Source of the DNA: a virus | Length of the DNA: 33,621 bases | IMG/VR virus record: IMGVR_UViG_3300025759_014081 | Location: 1 to 33,621 of that record | Reading direction: 5' to 3' (one strand) | Shown: one piece after another, positions 20,239 through 28,947 of the stretch | Position numbering within the stretch: the stretch's first letter is position 1 | Layout of the letters: each line of letters begins with the position of its first letter | Notes under the pieces: generated by a model | Seen by the model: the letters and a program-made list of their open reading frames with translations, nothing else | Database searches by the model: none | Told to the model about the DNA's origin: nothing | Position numbers and translations under genes: made by a program

Positions 20239-21168
20239 ATGGCACAAACAGATTTTGCCTCACTTAAGAAAAACCGCAATAAGTCCCTCGACAAGTTGAC
20301 TTCTCAGCTTGATAAAATGTCATCTAAGTCCTCGTACTCAGATCCAAACGAAGGTAAGTTTTGGAAACCTACTCGCGATAAAGCTGGTAATGGGTTTGCA
20401 ATTATTCGTTTCCTACCTGCCCCTAAAAATGAAGAAATGCCGTTTGTTCGCATTTGGGATCATGGATTCCAAGGCCCTACTACTGGTCAATGGTATATCG
20501 AAAACTCTTTGACTACACTTGGTCAAGACGATCCTGTTTCCGAGTTTAACTCTAAACTATGGAACTCTGGAATTGATTCCGACAAAGATCAGGCACGTAA
20601 GCAAAAGAGACGACTCAAGTATGTTTCAAACATTTACGTAATTAAAGATTCAGCCAAGCCTGAGAATGAAGGTAAAGTATTCTTGTACTCATTTGGCAAA
20701 AAAATCTTTGATAAGCTCAATGATTTGATGAACCCATCTTTTGAAGATGAGAATCCCGTTAATCCTTTCGATTTCTGGGAAGGTGCAAACTTTCGTTTGA
20801 AAATTCGACAGTTTGAAGGATATCCTAATTACGATAAGTCTGAGTTTGATCCACCAGAACAACTTGCTGATGATGACGACCTTGAATCTATTTGGGAACA
20901 ACAGCACTCTCTTCAAGAGTTGCTTGATCCTAAAAACTTCAAGACCTATGCTGAATTAAAAGCTAAGCTCTATCGAGTACTTGGTGAATCAGCTGAGGTT
21001 TCTCGCAGTCAAGATAACTTTGAAAATGATGAAGATAATGAACTTGACTTGAGTTCACTTGGTAAAACTGCTGAAGCTCCTAGTATGCAAGAGAGTACTA
21101 GTGAGTCACCTTCTATTGACGATGATGACGATGATTTGTCAATCTTTAAGGAACTCGCTAAAGGTTAA
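20239..21168 (+). CDS. 32: single-stranded DNA-binding protein (T4 gp32)
   Basis: 309 residues. The N-terminal basic B-domain (FASLKKNRNKSLDKLTSQLD) provides cooperativity. The OB-fold core contains FWKPTRDKAGNGFAIIRFLP and WDHGFQGPTTGQWYIENS. The acidic C-terminal tail (DDDDDDLSIF) recruits replication partners. No cysteine occurs anywhere, so the T4 zinc site (His and three Cys) is absent; YIENSLTTLGQDDPVSEFN stands where T4 has its Cys cluster. AAGGAG ribosome-binding site. Ends at a strong terminator. Confidence 0.95.
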   Translation: MAQTDFASLKKNRNKSLDKLTSQLDKMSSKSSYSDPNEGKFWKPTRDKAGNGFAIIRFLPAPKNEEMPFVRIWDHGFQGPTTGQWYIENSLTTLGQDDPVSEFNSKLWNSGIDSDKDQARKQKRRLKYVSNIYVIKDSAKPENEGKVFLYSFGKKIFDKLNDLMNPSFEDENPVNPFDFWEGANFRLKIRQFEGYPNYDKSEFDPPEQLADDDDLESIWEQQHSLQELLDPKNFKTYAELKAKLYRVLGESAEVSRSQDNFENDEDNELDLSSLGKTAEAPSMQESTSESPSIDDDDDDLSIFKELAKG

Positions 21169-21175
21169 TTATAAC

Positions 21176-21212
21176 ATAGGGATGGCGTGAGTCATCCCTA
21201 TTTCTCTTTCTA
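21176..21212 (+). terminator. intrinsic terminator after gp32
   Basis: ATAGGGATG pairs with CATCCCTAT (9 bp, loop GCGTGAGT), followed by TTCTCTTTCT. It would cap the abundant gp32 transcript, although the downstream genes run in the same direction 10 bases later. Confidence 0.75.
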
Positions 21213-21222
21213 GGAGGTTTCT

Positions 21223-21504
21223 ATGTCAACTATTAATGATCCATTAGACTTTGATTTTGGATTCTCGGTTGTATCAGAAGATGAGCTCGAAGTTGTTCGT
21301 GAAAAAAATGAGCAAAACGTAAACCTTTATCGTCGTCTTGAAGAGGAAGGTACTAAAGCTCAACAAATTTACAATGCAATTGTTCCATTGCTCACCAATC
21401 TTAAATCTAATCCTGAAAAAGATTACATTTATTGGCCTAATCGTTATGAAAAACTCGAAGCCTTTGAAGATATGTTATATAAACTTTTGAATTCAGGAGA
21501 TTAA
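21223..21504 (+). CDS. conserved small phage protein between gp32 and uvsX
   Basis: 93 residues with a strong AGGAGG. The N-terminal NDPLDFDFGFSVVSEDEL, the helical middle and the tail DYIYWPNRYEKLEAF make up a protein present in the same place in marine T4-like phages. No experimental function is known to me. Its constant position suggests a recombination or replication accessory role. UvsX starts two bases after its stop. Confidence 0.75.
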   Translation: MSTINDPLDFDFGFSVVSEDELEVVREKNEQNVNLYRRLEEEGTKAQQIYNAIVPLLTNLKSNPEKDYIYWPNRYEKLEAFEDMLYKLLNSGD

Positions 21505-21505
21505 T

Positions 21506-22573
21506 ATGAGTTTAATGGATAAAATGCTTAAGGCTGGTACAGTCAAAGGTTCATCAATTCTTGCGGATTCTTCTTTTTTTAAAGAAAAAGATCCTATTCG
21601 AACTGATTTGCCTATTTTAAATATCGCTTTCTGTGGTTCACTCGATGGTGGATTACTTCCCGGCTTAACAGTATTGGCTGGACAATCAAAGAGTTTCAAG
21701 ACTCTTCTTGGTCTCTATTGTATGAAAGCGTATCTTGACAAGTATGATGACAGTATTGCAATTCTTTATGATTCTGAGTACGGCGCTACTCCAGATTATT
21801 TAGAGAGTTATGATATTGATACGAGTCGAGTTCTACACGTTCCTCTTGAGGATGTTGAACAACTTAAGTTCGATATGACAAAGCGTCTAGACGAACTTGA
21901 AAAAGGTGATCATGTCTTTGTACTTATTGATTCAATTGGTAATCTTGCTTCGAAGAAAGAAGTTGAGGATGCTATGAATGAAAAGTCAGTTGCTGACATG
22001 TCACGAGCTAAACAACTCAAGTCACTTTTTAGAATTGTCACGCCAAGACTCACTACTAAAGATATTCCTTGTGTTGCAATCAATCACATTTATCAAGAGA
22101 TTGGTTTGTTTCCAAAGAACATTGTTAGTGGTGGTACTGGTATATACTATTCTGCTAATCAAATCTTTATCATTGGTAAATCTCAAGAAAAAGATGGAAG
22201 TGATTTGGCGGGATTTAAATTTACGATTAACATTGAAAAATCGCGTTATGTTAAGGAAAAAGCTAAGCTTCCATTCCGAGTCATGTTTGACACAGGTATA
22301 GATAAGTGGTCTAGCTTATTTGACTTAGCACTTGAATCTGGCCATTTGACAAAAGCCAGTACGGGATGGTATAATATAGTCGATCCAAAAACGGGTGAGA
22401 TTGATGATACAAAGCGAAGAGCAAAAGACATCGAAAAAGATGATGAGTTCTTTAAAGCTTTAGTTGAAAATTCTAAGTTCAAGACATTCGTTGAAAATAA
22501 ATTTAAACTGACGACATCTAATAAGGAACATGATGATAGAGACTACGATACTGTCGAATCTGATTCTGAATGA
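21506..22573 (+). CDS. uvsX: RecA-like recombinase UvsX
   Basis: 355 residues, compared with 391 in T4. Walker A is GQSKSFKT (59-66). The Walker B strand is HVFVLIDSIGNLAS (about 135-148). The loop segment CVAINHIYQEIGLFP and KSRYVKEKAKLPFRVMF follow the UvsX pattern. It catalyses strand exchange for recombination-dependent replication. Its 3' end overlaps gp41 by 44 bases. Confidence 0.95.
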   Translation: MSLMDKMLKAGTVKGSSILADSSFFKEKDPIRTDLPILNIAFCGSLDGGLLPGLTVLAGQSKSFKTLLGLYCMKAYLDKYDDSIAILYDSEYGATPDYLESYDIDTSRVLHVPLEDVEQLKFDMTKRLDELEKGDHVFVLIDSIGNLASKKEVEDAMNEKSVADMSRAKQLKSLFRIVTPRLTTKDIPCVAINHIYQEIGLFPKNIVSGGTGIYYSANQIFIIGKSQEKDGSDLAGFKFTINIEKSRYVKEKAKLPFRVMFDTGIDKWSSLFDLALESGHLTKASTGWYNIVDPKTGEIDDTKRRAKDIEKDDEFFKALVENSKFKTFVENKFKLTTSNKEHDDRDYDTVESDSE

Positions 22574-23963
22574 GGATTACTACCGCAAGGTATTTCCTTA
22601 CATCAAATCTGATTACTTTGAAGACAATAATCTTAGCAAAATCTTCAATACGTTTTCTCAATATGTAGAACAATACAAAGAGCCTCCATCCATAGAGGCT
22701 CTGCGTTTGTCTATTGAAAAGAGAAAGGATCTCAATGAAGACGGCTATAAGATTATACAAGAACAACTGTCTGATCTTAAAATCGATACAGACACTAACA
22801 CGCAATTTTTAATAGATGAAACTGAAAAGTTTTGTCAAGATAAAGATTTATATAATTCAATACGAAAAGCAATTTTAATTCTCGATGGAGAAGAAAAGAA
22901 TTTAGATAAAGGTGAAATTCCAAAACTCTTGTCTGATTCTCTTGGTGTTACATTTGACAGCAGCGTTGGTCATGATTTCTTAGACGATTATGACGAGCGT
23001 TACGATTATTATCATAAGAAAGAAGAGCGCATTCCATTCGACATTGATCTCTTAAACAAGATAACAAAGGGTGGTCTACCTCGTAAGTCAATGACTGTGT
23101 TATTGGCAACAACCGGTGGTGGTAAATCGTTGGTAAAATGTCACATGGCGTCGTCTATGTTAATGCACGGTAAAAACGTTTTGTTTGTTACTATGGAGTT
23201 GGCTGAGGAAGAAGTTGCTCGACGTATTGATGCTAATATAATGGATATTACCTTAGATGAAGTTGGTGAAATTCCTCGTGATGTACTCGAAAAGAGAATG
23301 AATCGATACAAATCAAAAACACCTGGGAAGCTTGTGATTAAAGAATATCCTACTGGCTCAGCCCATGTTGGTCACTTTCGACATTTGTTGAATGAACTTA
23401 GGATGAAGAAAAACTTTGTTCCTGATGTTGTGTTTGTCGATTACTTAAATATTTGTGCATCCTCGAGAGTAAAAGGTGCTGCAGCAGCCAATAGCTACAC
23501 TCTTGTCAAGTCAATTGCAGAAGAAGTTCGGGGTCTAGCAATGGAGTTCAATTGCGCTATCGTCACTTCATCACAATTCAATAGAGATGGTTATGGCAAC
23601 TCTGATGTTGATCTCACGAATACTTCTGAGTCAATGGGTATTACGCATACAGCCGATGCAATTTTTGGGTTAGTAACTTCTGAATATCTCGATGAGCTTG
23701 GCCAACTTATGTTTAAACAATTGAAAAATCGCTGGGGTGACTTGAGCTATTATCGTAGATTTTTAGTAGGTATTGATCGAGCTAAAATGAAAATATATGA
23801 TCTCGAAGAATCTGCTCAAGAAGGTATTACAACTGACAAACCCAAAAAATCAAAAGAGGAAGAAGACAAACCTGTTTTTGATAATACCGAGTTTGGATTT
23901 CAAGATAGTAATAGAAAAAAGAAATTTCATGGAGTAAAAGAACTCAAGTTTGATTTTAAGTGA
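22530..23963 (+). CDS. 41: replicative DnaB-like helicase (T4 gp41)
   Basis: 477 residues, T4 size. The N-terminal helical domain (MMIETTILSNLILNEDYYRK) is followed by a RecA-type motor with Walker A ATTGGGKS (193-200), VLFVTMELAEEEVARRID (motif 1a), PDVVFVDYLNICAS (Walker B, about 300) and VTSSQFNR (motif 3). AAGGAAC precedes the first ATG; the next ATG three bases later is equally possible. Works with the gp59 loader and gp32. The long overlap with uvsX implies coupled translation. Confidence 0.95.
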   Translation: MMIETTILSNLILNEDYYRKVFPYIKSDYFEDNNLSKIFNTFSQYVEQYKEPPSIEALRLSIEKRKDLNEDGYKIIQEQLSDLKIDTDTNTQFLIDETEKFCQDKDLYNSIRKAILILDGEEKNLDKGEIPKLLSDSLGVTFDSSVGHDFLDDYDERYDYYHKKEERIPFDIDLLNKITKGGLPRKSMTVLLATTGGGKSLVKCHMASSMLMHGKNVLFVTMELAEEEVARRIDANIMDITLDEVGEIPRDVLEKRMNRYKSKTPGKLVIKEYPTGSAHVGHFRHLLNELRMKKNFVPDVVFVDYLNICASSRVKGAAAANSYTLVKSIAEEVRGLAMEFNCAIVTSSQFNRDGYGNSDVDLTNTSESMGITHTADAIFGLVTSEYLDELGQLMFKQLKNRWGDLSYYRRFLVGIDRAKMKIYDLEESAQEGITTDKPKKSKEEEDKPVFDNTEFGFQDSNRKKKFHGVKELKFDFK

Positions 23964-23964
23964 T

Positions 23965-23972
23965 TATAAATA
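23965..23972 (+). promoter_or_regulatory. T4-type late promoter octamer
   Basis: Exact TATAAATA directly after the gp41 stop, 26 bases before ATG 23999. It marks the switch from replication genes to predicted head-packaged proteins. Confidence 0.75.
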
Positions 23973-23998
23973 ACTAAAATTGCTTAAGAGATAAACAA

Positions 23999-25000
23999 AT
24001 GATTCGCTTTAAAGCTTTTATGGCAGAAGCTAAAGTTCCCTTTAGAACATTAACTATATCAGATTTACGTAAAGATGAAAATCGCCCTCTTAATTTTATT
24101 AAAAAAATTCAAGATGGTATTCCTTTTGGTGGTGTAGATCATGATGAAGTTATTATCAATAAAAGCGAACTTCAAAAAGTAACAGAGTTTATGAAAGCTG
24201 ATGACGGCAAGTTTCCTCTAAAGGGCGGTAAACTTGAAGTTGAAACAAATAAAGGTTCGCTTTCGATTCCTAAAGATTTTTTAAAGACTCCTTCTTTTGG
24301 AGGTAAAGGTGCTGGTTCTGGTACTTCTGCCGAAGAAATGGCAAGGTCTGATTTTAATAATAAGCTTGAAGCAATATTAGCAAAAGAAAATCTTCCACAA
24401 ATTAAGATAAAGATTAATGGAAGAATTGTTGATGCTGCACATTTGGCTAGTACTACTGGTAAATTTGAAGGTAGAGATCCTAAGTCTGACTTTACACTTG
24501 TAAATGCAATTGGAGAACCTCAAGCTTATATTTCTCATAAAGCCGGTAAGAGCGCTAAAGACTATCAACAATATGGTGGATTGTCTTCAAAAAGATATAA
24601 TAGAAACAGAGATGTTGCGGCATTTATGAAAGCGGTTGCCAAAGCAGCGCCTAATGGGCTTAAATCAGGTCAAAGTTTTTATAGAGTAGTAAAAGATAGA
24701 TCAATGGTTTTTGATTCAATATATGGACCGGAATACGGTGGCAAACCTAGTATTAGTAATTGCGATGAGTTTCACTTAGGTAATATGTCTTTGAAAGGTT
24801 CTGGTGAAGGTCCTTATGAAATTATTTCTAGTCACAAAGGAACCAATGGAGATTTTCCTAAAGGTGAATTTGAAGCTTATTACTTTATTAGATATCAAGC
24901 TAGAAGAGGTGATGCTAAGGCTGCTAGCGTTACAGTAAAAAATGCTCGTGTCGGTATTTTTCCTAAGGCTAAAATCGTAGGAACAAGTACAAAAATATGA
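23999..25000 (+). CDS. predicted head-packaged protein, possible nuclease-like fold
   Basis: 333 residues. The N-terminus MIRFKAFMAEAK resembles the T4 capsid-targeting sequence (IPIII begins MKTYQEFIAEA), with a gp21 prohead-protease-type site after MAE. A Gly/Ser linker lies at about 100-112. Residues about 156-200 (PKSDFTLVNAIGEPQ, then YISHKAGKSAKDYQQYGGLS) resemble the Asp ... x-x-Lys core of PD-(D/E)XK nucleases, a weak match. Expressed from a late promoter and overlapping the next gene (ATGA). Packaging and nuclease activity are both inferences. Confidence 0.65.
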   Translation: MIRFKAFMAEAKVPFRTLTISDLRKDENRPLNFIKKIQDGIPFGGVDHDEVIINKSELQKVTEFMKADDGKFPLKGGKLEVETNKGSLSIPKDFLKTPSFGGKGAGSGTSAEEMARSDFNNKLEAILAKENLPQIKIKINGRIVDAAHLASTTGKFEGRDPKSDFTLVNAIGEPQAYISHKAGKSAKDYQQYGGLSSKRYNRNRDVAAFMKAVAKAAPNGLKSGQSFYRVVKDRSMVFDSIYGPEYGGKPSISNCDEFHLGNMSLKGSGEGPYEIISSHKGTNGDFPKGEFEAYYFIRYQARRGDAKAASVTVKNARVGIFPKAKIVGTSTKI

Positions 25001-25500
25001 AAACGTTTAAGAACTTTCTCGAAGAAGGATACTATAGAATAGATCACGGTGACGCTCCTAAAAAATTCTCTGGCAAACAATCTCACGGCCACGACGACGA
25101 CGGGAATCATATAACTGGCGTATATGCGACTCATAAAAAACACACTATAGGACATGCTTACGCTATTCCTAGAGAAACACCTTGGGTATATCACCATCAT
25201 GAAAATGGCGAAAAGCATTTATATGTTGATCAAAAACATAAAGATAAAGTAGAAAAGCATACAGCAACAATATCTCATTTTAAAAAAGATAGTGGTTTTA
25301 AAGGCCTTGACGGCGGAGATGAAGAAAATGTTAGTCAAAAAGATCAAATTCCACATAAACAACAAAAAATAAAATCTGCTAGTCATATTAGAAAACAAGG
25401 CATCAAAATAAATTACGTAGATAGTAAAAAGTTTAAAGAAAAAGCAAAACAAACAAATTCTGATAGAACACTTAAGGCAGCCGGTAATGAAAACGTTTAA
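24997..25500 (+). CDS. predicted head-packaged His-rich protein
   Basis: 167 residues. The N-terminus MKTFKNFLEEGYY again looks like a capsid-targeting sequence with a cleavable LEE-G site. Very rich in His and Lys (SGKQSHGHDDDGNHITGVYA, VYHHHENGEKHLYVDQ), with few hydrophobic residues, like T4 internal proteins. GVYATHKKHTIGHAYAIP distantly recalls ADP-ribosyltransferase-type folds, but I cannot support that. It overlaps both neighbours (4 and 14 bases). Confidence 0.6.
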   Translation: MKTFKNFLEEGYYRIDHGDAPKKFSGKQSHGHDDDGNHITGVYATHKKHTIGHAYAIPRETPWVYHHHENGEKHLYVDQKHKDKVEKHTATISHFKKDSGFKGLDGGDEENVSQKDQIPHKQQKIKSASHIRKQGIKINYVDSKKFKEKAKQTNSDRTLKAAGNENV

Positions 25501-26725
25501 AACGCATTTAGAAGAAGCGGCTACCGGTAAAAATCTTCACATGACTCATGCAGAAGATGCTGTTATAGATGGTGGAGTAATTGGTACACGTAATGTTATT
25601 AATTACTTTCGTGCTATTAGAGATATGCTCTCAGGTAACGCACGTGCCCCAGTTAACATTAGTGTGAAGTGGGATGGAGCGCCGGCAATTTTTGCCGGTA
25701 TAGATCCATCTGATGGAAAATTCTTTATAGCAAAAAAAGGCGTATTTAATAAGAACCCAAAAATTTATAAAACAAATTCTGAAATTGACAATGATTTAAG
25801 TGGTGAACTCAATGCTAAATTTAAAGTTGCTCTTGCCGAATTTTCAAAGCTCGGCATTAAGAAAGGCGTAATTCAAGGTGATTTTCTCTTTACGCAAGAA
25901 GATATATCTACGGATACGATTGATGGAGAATCGTATATTACTTTCCATCCTAATACCATTGTTTATGCGATACCGGAAAATAGCAGTCTCGCTAAGAGAA
26001 TCAAGCGATCCAAAATCGGTGTGGTCTGGCACACTCTATACGGAGGAGAATCATTTGAAACAATGTCAGCAACTTTTGGAAAGGCGATTACACCAGGCCT
26101 CAAAGAAGTAAGTTCTGTTTGGTCTGTCGACGCTACCTTCGAAGATAAATCGGGTAATGCCACATTTACAAAAGAAGAAACCGCTGCTCTTACTTCTATT
26201 CTTTCTCAAGCCGGTTCTCTGTTTAGAACTATTCCAAAGAATGCGCTTAATGACTTGGCTGATCCCGAATTAAACATGAGAGTGAATACGTATATTAATA
26301 GTTTAGTAAGACAAGGTCAAAGAATTACAAACGTAAAAACATTTGTAAAGGGTTTGATTGTATTTGTTAATGATTACTATGATAAGCAAGCAGATAAAAG
26401 ATCTACACCTAAAGGAAAGAAAAAACAAGATGATCTCAGAAATCAAGCATTAACTTATTTTAAAAAGAATAATGCAAGAGAAATAGAAAAAGTATTTACG
26501 CTTTATAATCATTTAGTTGATGCTAAATTAATGATTGTTCGTAAGCTTGAAAAGGTTGGTGGATTGAAAACATTTCTTAAGACGCGCAATGGTTATGAAA
26601 TTACGGGTCAAGAAGGATTTGTAGCTATTGATCATCTTGGTCAAAATTCTCTTAAGCTAGTTGATAGGCTTCAGTTTAGTAATGCTAATTTTTCAGATCA
26701 ATATATTAAAGGATGGCAAAAATAA
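25487..26725 (+). CDS. predicted head-packaged nucleotidyltransferase/ligase-like enzyme
   Basis: 412 residues. The first residues MKTFKTHLEEAATGK form a capsid-targeting-like sequence with a predicted cut after LEE. Further motifs match the ATP-dependent ligase/capping superfamily in order: K61-W-D-G64 (motif I, lysine that takes AMP), GDFLF at 131-135 (motif III-like), EGFVAI at 376-381 (motif IV-like) and LKLVDR at 389-394 (motif V-like). Motif IV lies unusually far from motif III, with a helical insert between. Similar proteins occur in cyanophages as an uncharacterised family. It could join nucleic acids after injection; activity is unproven. Confidence 0.65.
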   Translation: MKTFKTHLEEAATGKNLHMTHAEDAVIDGGVIGTRNVINYFRAIRDMLSGNARAPVNISVKWDGAPAIFAGIDPSDGKFFIAKKGVFNKNPKIYKTNSEIDNDLSGELNAKFKVALAEFSKLGIKKGVIQGDFLFTQEDISTDTIDGESYITFHPNTIVYAIPENSSLAKRIKRSKIGVVWHTLYGGESFETMSATFGKAITPGLKEVSSVWSVDATFEDKSGNATFTKEETAALTSILSQAGSLFRTIPKNALNDLADPELNMRVNTYINSLVRQGQRITNVKTFVKGLIVFVNDYYDKQADKRSTPKGKKKQDDLRNQALTYFKKNNAREIEKVFTLYNHLVDAKLMIVRKLEKVGGLKTFLKTRNGYEITGQEGFVAIDHLGQNSLKLVDRLQFSNANFSDQYIKGWQK

Positions 26726-28117
26726 ATGGCTCAATGGAATAAACAGACACAATCATATTTGCCTAATGGCACCTCGATATTTGAGACCGTTAATCTAGCA
26801 GATAAATTTGGTGCCCAGTCCGACTGGCGACCTTCGTTCACCTCTAAAAATCGTTTAAGAGTTAGTAATCCCCACACAGTATTCCATCATACATTTTCTC
26901 ATACACTTGTTGGAGATCCGACTTGGCTCGAAGAGAAGACTGGTACTGCTGAATCATATATTGCAAATAATGCAGCTAATCCTGCAGCGTTTGATCCTTT
27001 TAACCCTGGTGCTGATAGTATCATAGAAAATACTGCCGTACTTCATGTTATTGCTGCAAATGATTCGATACGAAGAGAAACCGCTACTATTATTCCTTAT
27101 GTGCCTGGTAAAGAGCAATTTGTAACTATGGCATGTCGATTCGACTTACCAGAAGTAGGAATCACTCGAAGAATAGGTATGTATGATGCAAATAACGGAT
27201 TCTATTTTGAAGATGACGGTACTGGAGATTACTTCCTTGTAGTTAAAAAGAATGGTGTCGAGACCGTTCGAGTAGGTAGAAATGCTGGAGAATGGAATGG
27301 TGATACCCTTGAAGGTGACGGCAGATCTCAAATTACTGCTAATCCACTTGCACAACAATTACTCGGTGTCGAATACGAGTGGTACGGAACTGGTAGTATT
27401 AGGTTTGGTTATGTTATTGATGGCGAATTTCATGTTATCCATACAGTTAATAATGCCAATAATACCATTGGTACCTGGATCAAAACTCCATTTCTTCCCC
27501 TAAGTGCTGAATTAATTGCTAGTCCAACCTATGCAGGTAGTGGTGCTTATTTTTATCTATCTTCTACATCAGTTATTTCTGAAGGTGAGTATGAAGAGGT
27601 TGGTCAAGTTCATACTGTAATCAATAAATTAGATTATACATCTAGTGCACCAGCTGTCGAAATCGATTCGTCTGGCAATAATATAGGAGCCGCAAATACA
27701 TTTTTCCCAATTTTAACAATGCGATTGAAAGATGTAGCAAAACAATCTGCTGTGAAATTGAGAGGAATCCAGGCTGCTACCACTGATAACACAACTGTAT
27801 TTCTTTTGATAGTGAGAAATGCCACACTTACCGGTGCTACATTTGCAGATCAAGGTGAATTATATTCCGCAGTTGAAGTCGATGAGGATGCCACGGACAT
27901 GTCTTTTACAAAAGACGATATCATTTATTCTGCTACTATTCTATCTGGTACTAGCGTTCCCGTTTTATTCGATAGAGATGTAGGTTATCAATTAAAAAGA
28001 AAATTCACTACAAATTCTTTTGCCTCAGTCGAATCAGAAACTATAACTATAGCTATGGCTTCGACGCTTGGTAATAAAACAGGTATAGCATCGTTGTCGT
28101 GGTCTGAACTACTGTAA
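26726..28117 (+). CDS. putative virion structural protein
   Basis: 463 residues, starting at the base after the ligase-like stop. The beta-rich, Asn/Thr-rich composition and NAGEWNGDTLEGDGRSQIT, GVEYEWYGTGSIRFGYVIDG resemble a structural protein type repeated in marine myophages (lectin/jelly-roll-like strands). N-terminal FGAQSDWRPSFTSKNRLRVS is a frequent opening in that group. Tail or baseplate-fibre role likely, not proven. Confidence 0.65.
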   Translation: MAQWNKQTQSYLPNGTSIFETVNLADKFGAQSDWRPSFTSKNRLRVSNPHTVFHHTFSHTLVGDPTWLEEKTGTAESYIANNAANPAAFDPFNPGADSIIENTAVLHVIAANDSIRRETATIIPYVPGKEQFVTMACRFDLPEVGITRRIGMYDANNGFYFEDDGTGDYFLVVKKNGVETVRVGRNAGEWNGDTLEGDGRSQITANPLAQQLLGVEYEWYGTGSIRFGYVIDGEFHVIHTVNNANNTIGTWIKTPFLPLSAELIASPTYAGSGAYFYLSSTSVISEGEYEEVGQVHTVINKLDYTSSAPAVEIDSSGNNIGAANTFFPILTMRLKDVAKQSAVKLRGIQAATTDNTTVFLLIVRNATLTGATFADQGELYSAVEVDEDATDMSFTKDDIIYSATILSGTSVPVLFDRDVGYQLKRKFTTNSFASVESETITIAMASTLGNKTGIASLSWSELL

Positions 28118-28121
28118 TAAA

Positions 28122-28343
28122 ATGGCTAATAATATTCTGCTCTTAACCGATATTATTGAGCAAAAAATTCGGAAAGAAAAAGAGTTAGAATACTATCAAG
28201 CAGAGCTAGATAAATTGCAACAAAAAATGTGGTGGATTCGTAAAGAAATAGAAGTTACTAATCTTTGTATTGAAGTAATACAATCAGAAAAAGCAGATCT
28301 TATTTCGGGAAGATTATTAAGTAATAATGTTACCGAAGAATAA
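28122..28343 (+). CDS. small coiled-coil protein
   Basis: 73 residues. One long helix (IEQKIRKEKELEYYQAELDK, then LQQKMWWIRKEIEVTNLCIE) with heptad spacing. It lies four bases after the structural gene. A structural adaptor or assembly role is possible. No family name. Confidence 0.65.
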   Translation: MANNILLLTDIIEQKIRKEKELEYYQAELDKLQQKMWWIRKEIEVTNLCIEVIQSEKADLISGRLLSNNVTEE

Positions 28344-28345
28344 TC

Positions 28346-28353
28346 AATAAATA
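28346..28353 (+). promoter_or_regulatory. late-promoter-like octamer (one mismatch)
   Basis: AATAAATA instead of TATAAATA, 28 bases before ATG 28382, the same spacing as the exact octamers at 23965 and 31773. It probably drives the glycan cassette. Confidence 0.45.
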
Positions 28354-28381
28354 GAATAAACTATAAGATGGAGTTTATATT

Positions 28382-28945
28382 ATGGGACGTATAAGAGACA
28401 GAGGGCACGACGGCGGTGATATGTGGAGATGGTTAGTAATTGAAAAAATGGCAAGATCTTTTGGCTGGACTAAAGGTGCTGAACTCGGTACTTGGGAAGG
28501 ACATACGTTTAGGCACTTAGTTAAAACGTGTCGAAATATGCATATGATCGGCGTTGATTTATATGCTCCTCAACCAGGAAACAATGGACCTGAAAAATGG
28601 ACTCCCGGCGAAAATGGCCATGCTTGGGATCATGACAAATATTATTCTAATATCATGGAATTTTGTGCTCAACATCCAGATCGAACAACGTTTATTCGAG
28701 ACTACACGTCAAAAGCCGCTGAGCAAGTTGAAGACGAAAGCTTAGATTTTGTTTTTATTGATGCTGATCATGGTTACGAAGGATGCTCAAGAGATATTAA
28801 GGACTGGACACCTAAGATTAAGAAAGGTGGTAGAATCATTGGACACGACATTCATTTTCCAACTGTACAACAAGCAGTAAAGGAAGCGTTTGGCGATACT
28901 TATACTACAGCAGACGATTTTGTTTGGTGGGTAGAAAAGGTATAA
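28382..28945 (+). CDS. class I SAM-dependent methyltransferase (Methyltransf_24-like)
   Basis: 187 residues. GAELGTWEGHTFRHLV (about 32-47) is motif I, MIGVDLYAPQPG the second strand, and LDFVFIDADHGYEGCSRDIK (about 122-141) the family signature with KKGGRIIGHDIHFP after it. These enzymes methylate sugars or small molecules. First gene of a run of five glycan-type genes, suggesting O-methylation of a surface polysaccharide. Confidence 0.85.
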   Translation: MGRIRDRGHDGGDMWRWLVIEKMARSFGWTKGAELGTWEGHTFRHLVKTCRNMHMIGVDLYAPQPGNNGPEKWTPGENGHAWDHDKYYSNIMEFCAQHPDRTTFIRDYTSKAAEQVEDESLDFVFIDADHGYEGCSRDIKDWTPKIKKGGRIIGHDIHFPTVQQAVKEAFGDTYTTADDFVWWVEKV

Positions 28946-28947
28946 AA

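Noticed and set aside
24997-25500. ADP-ribosyltransferase assignment for the His-rich protein
   Set aside because: Only a vague VYATxxxxxxxxAYAxP resemblance; no convincing catalytic Glu motif.
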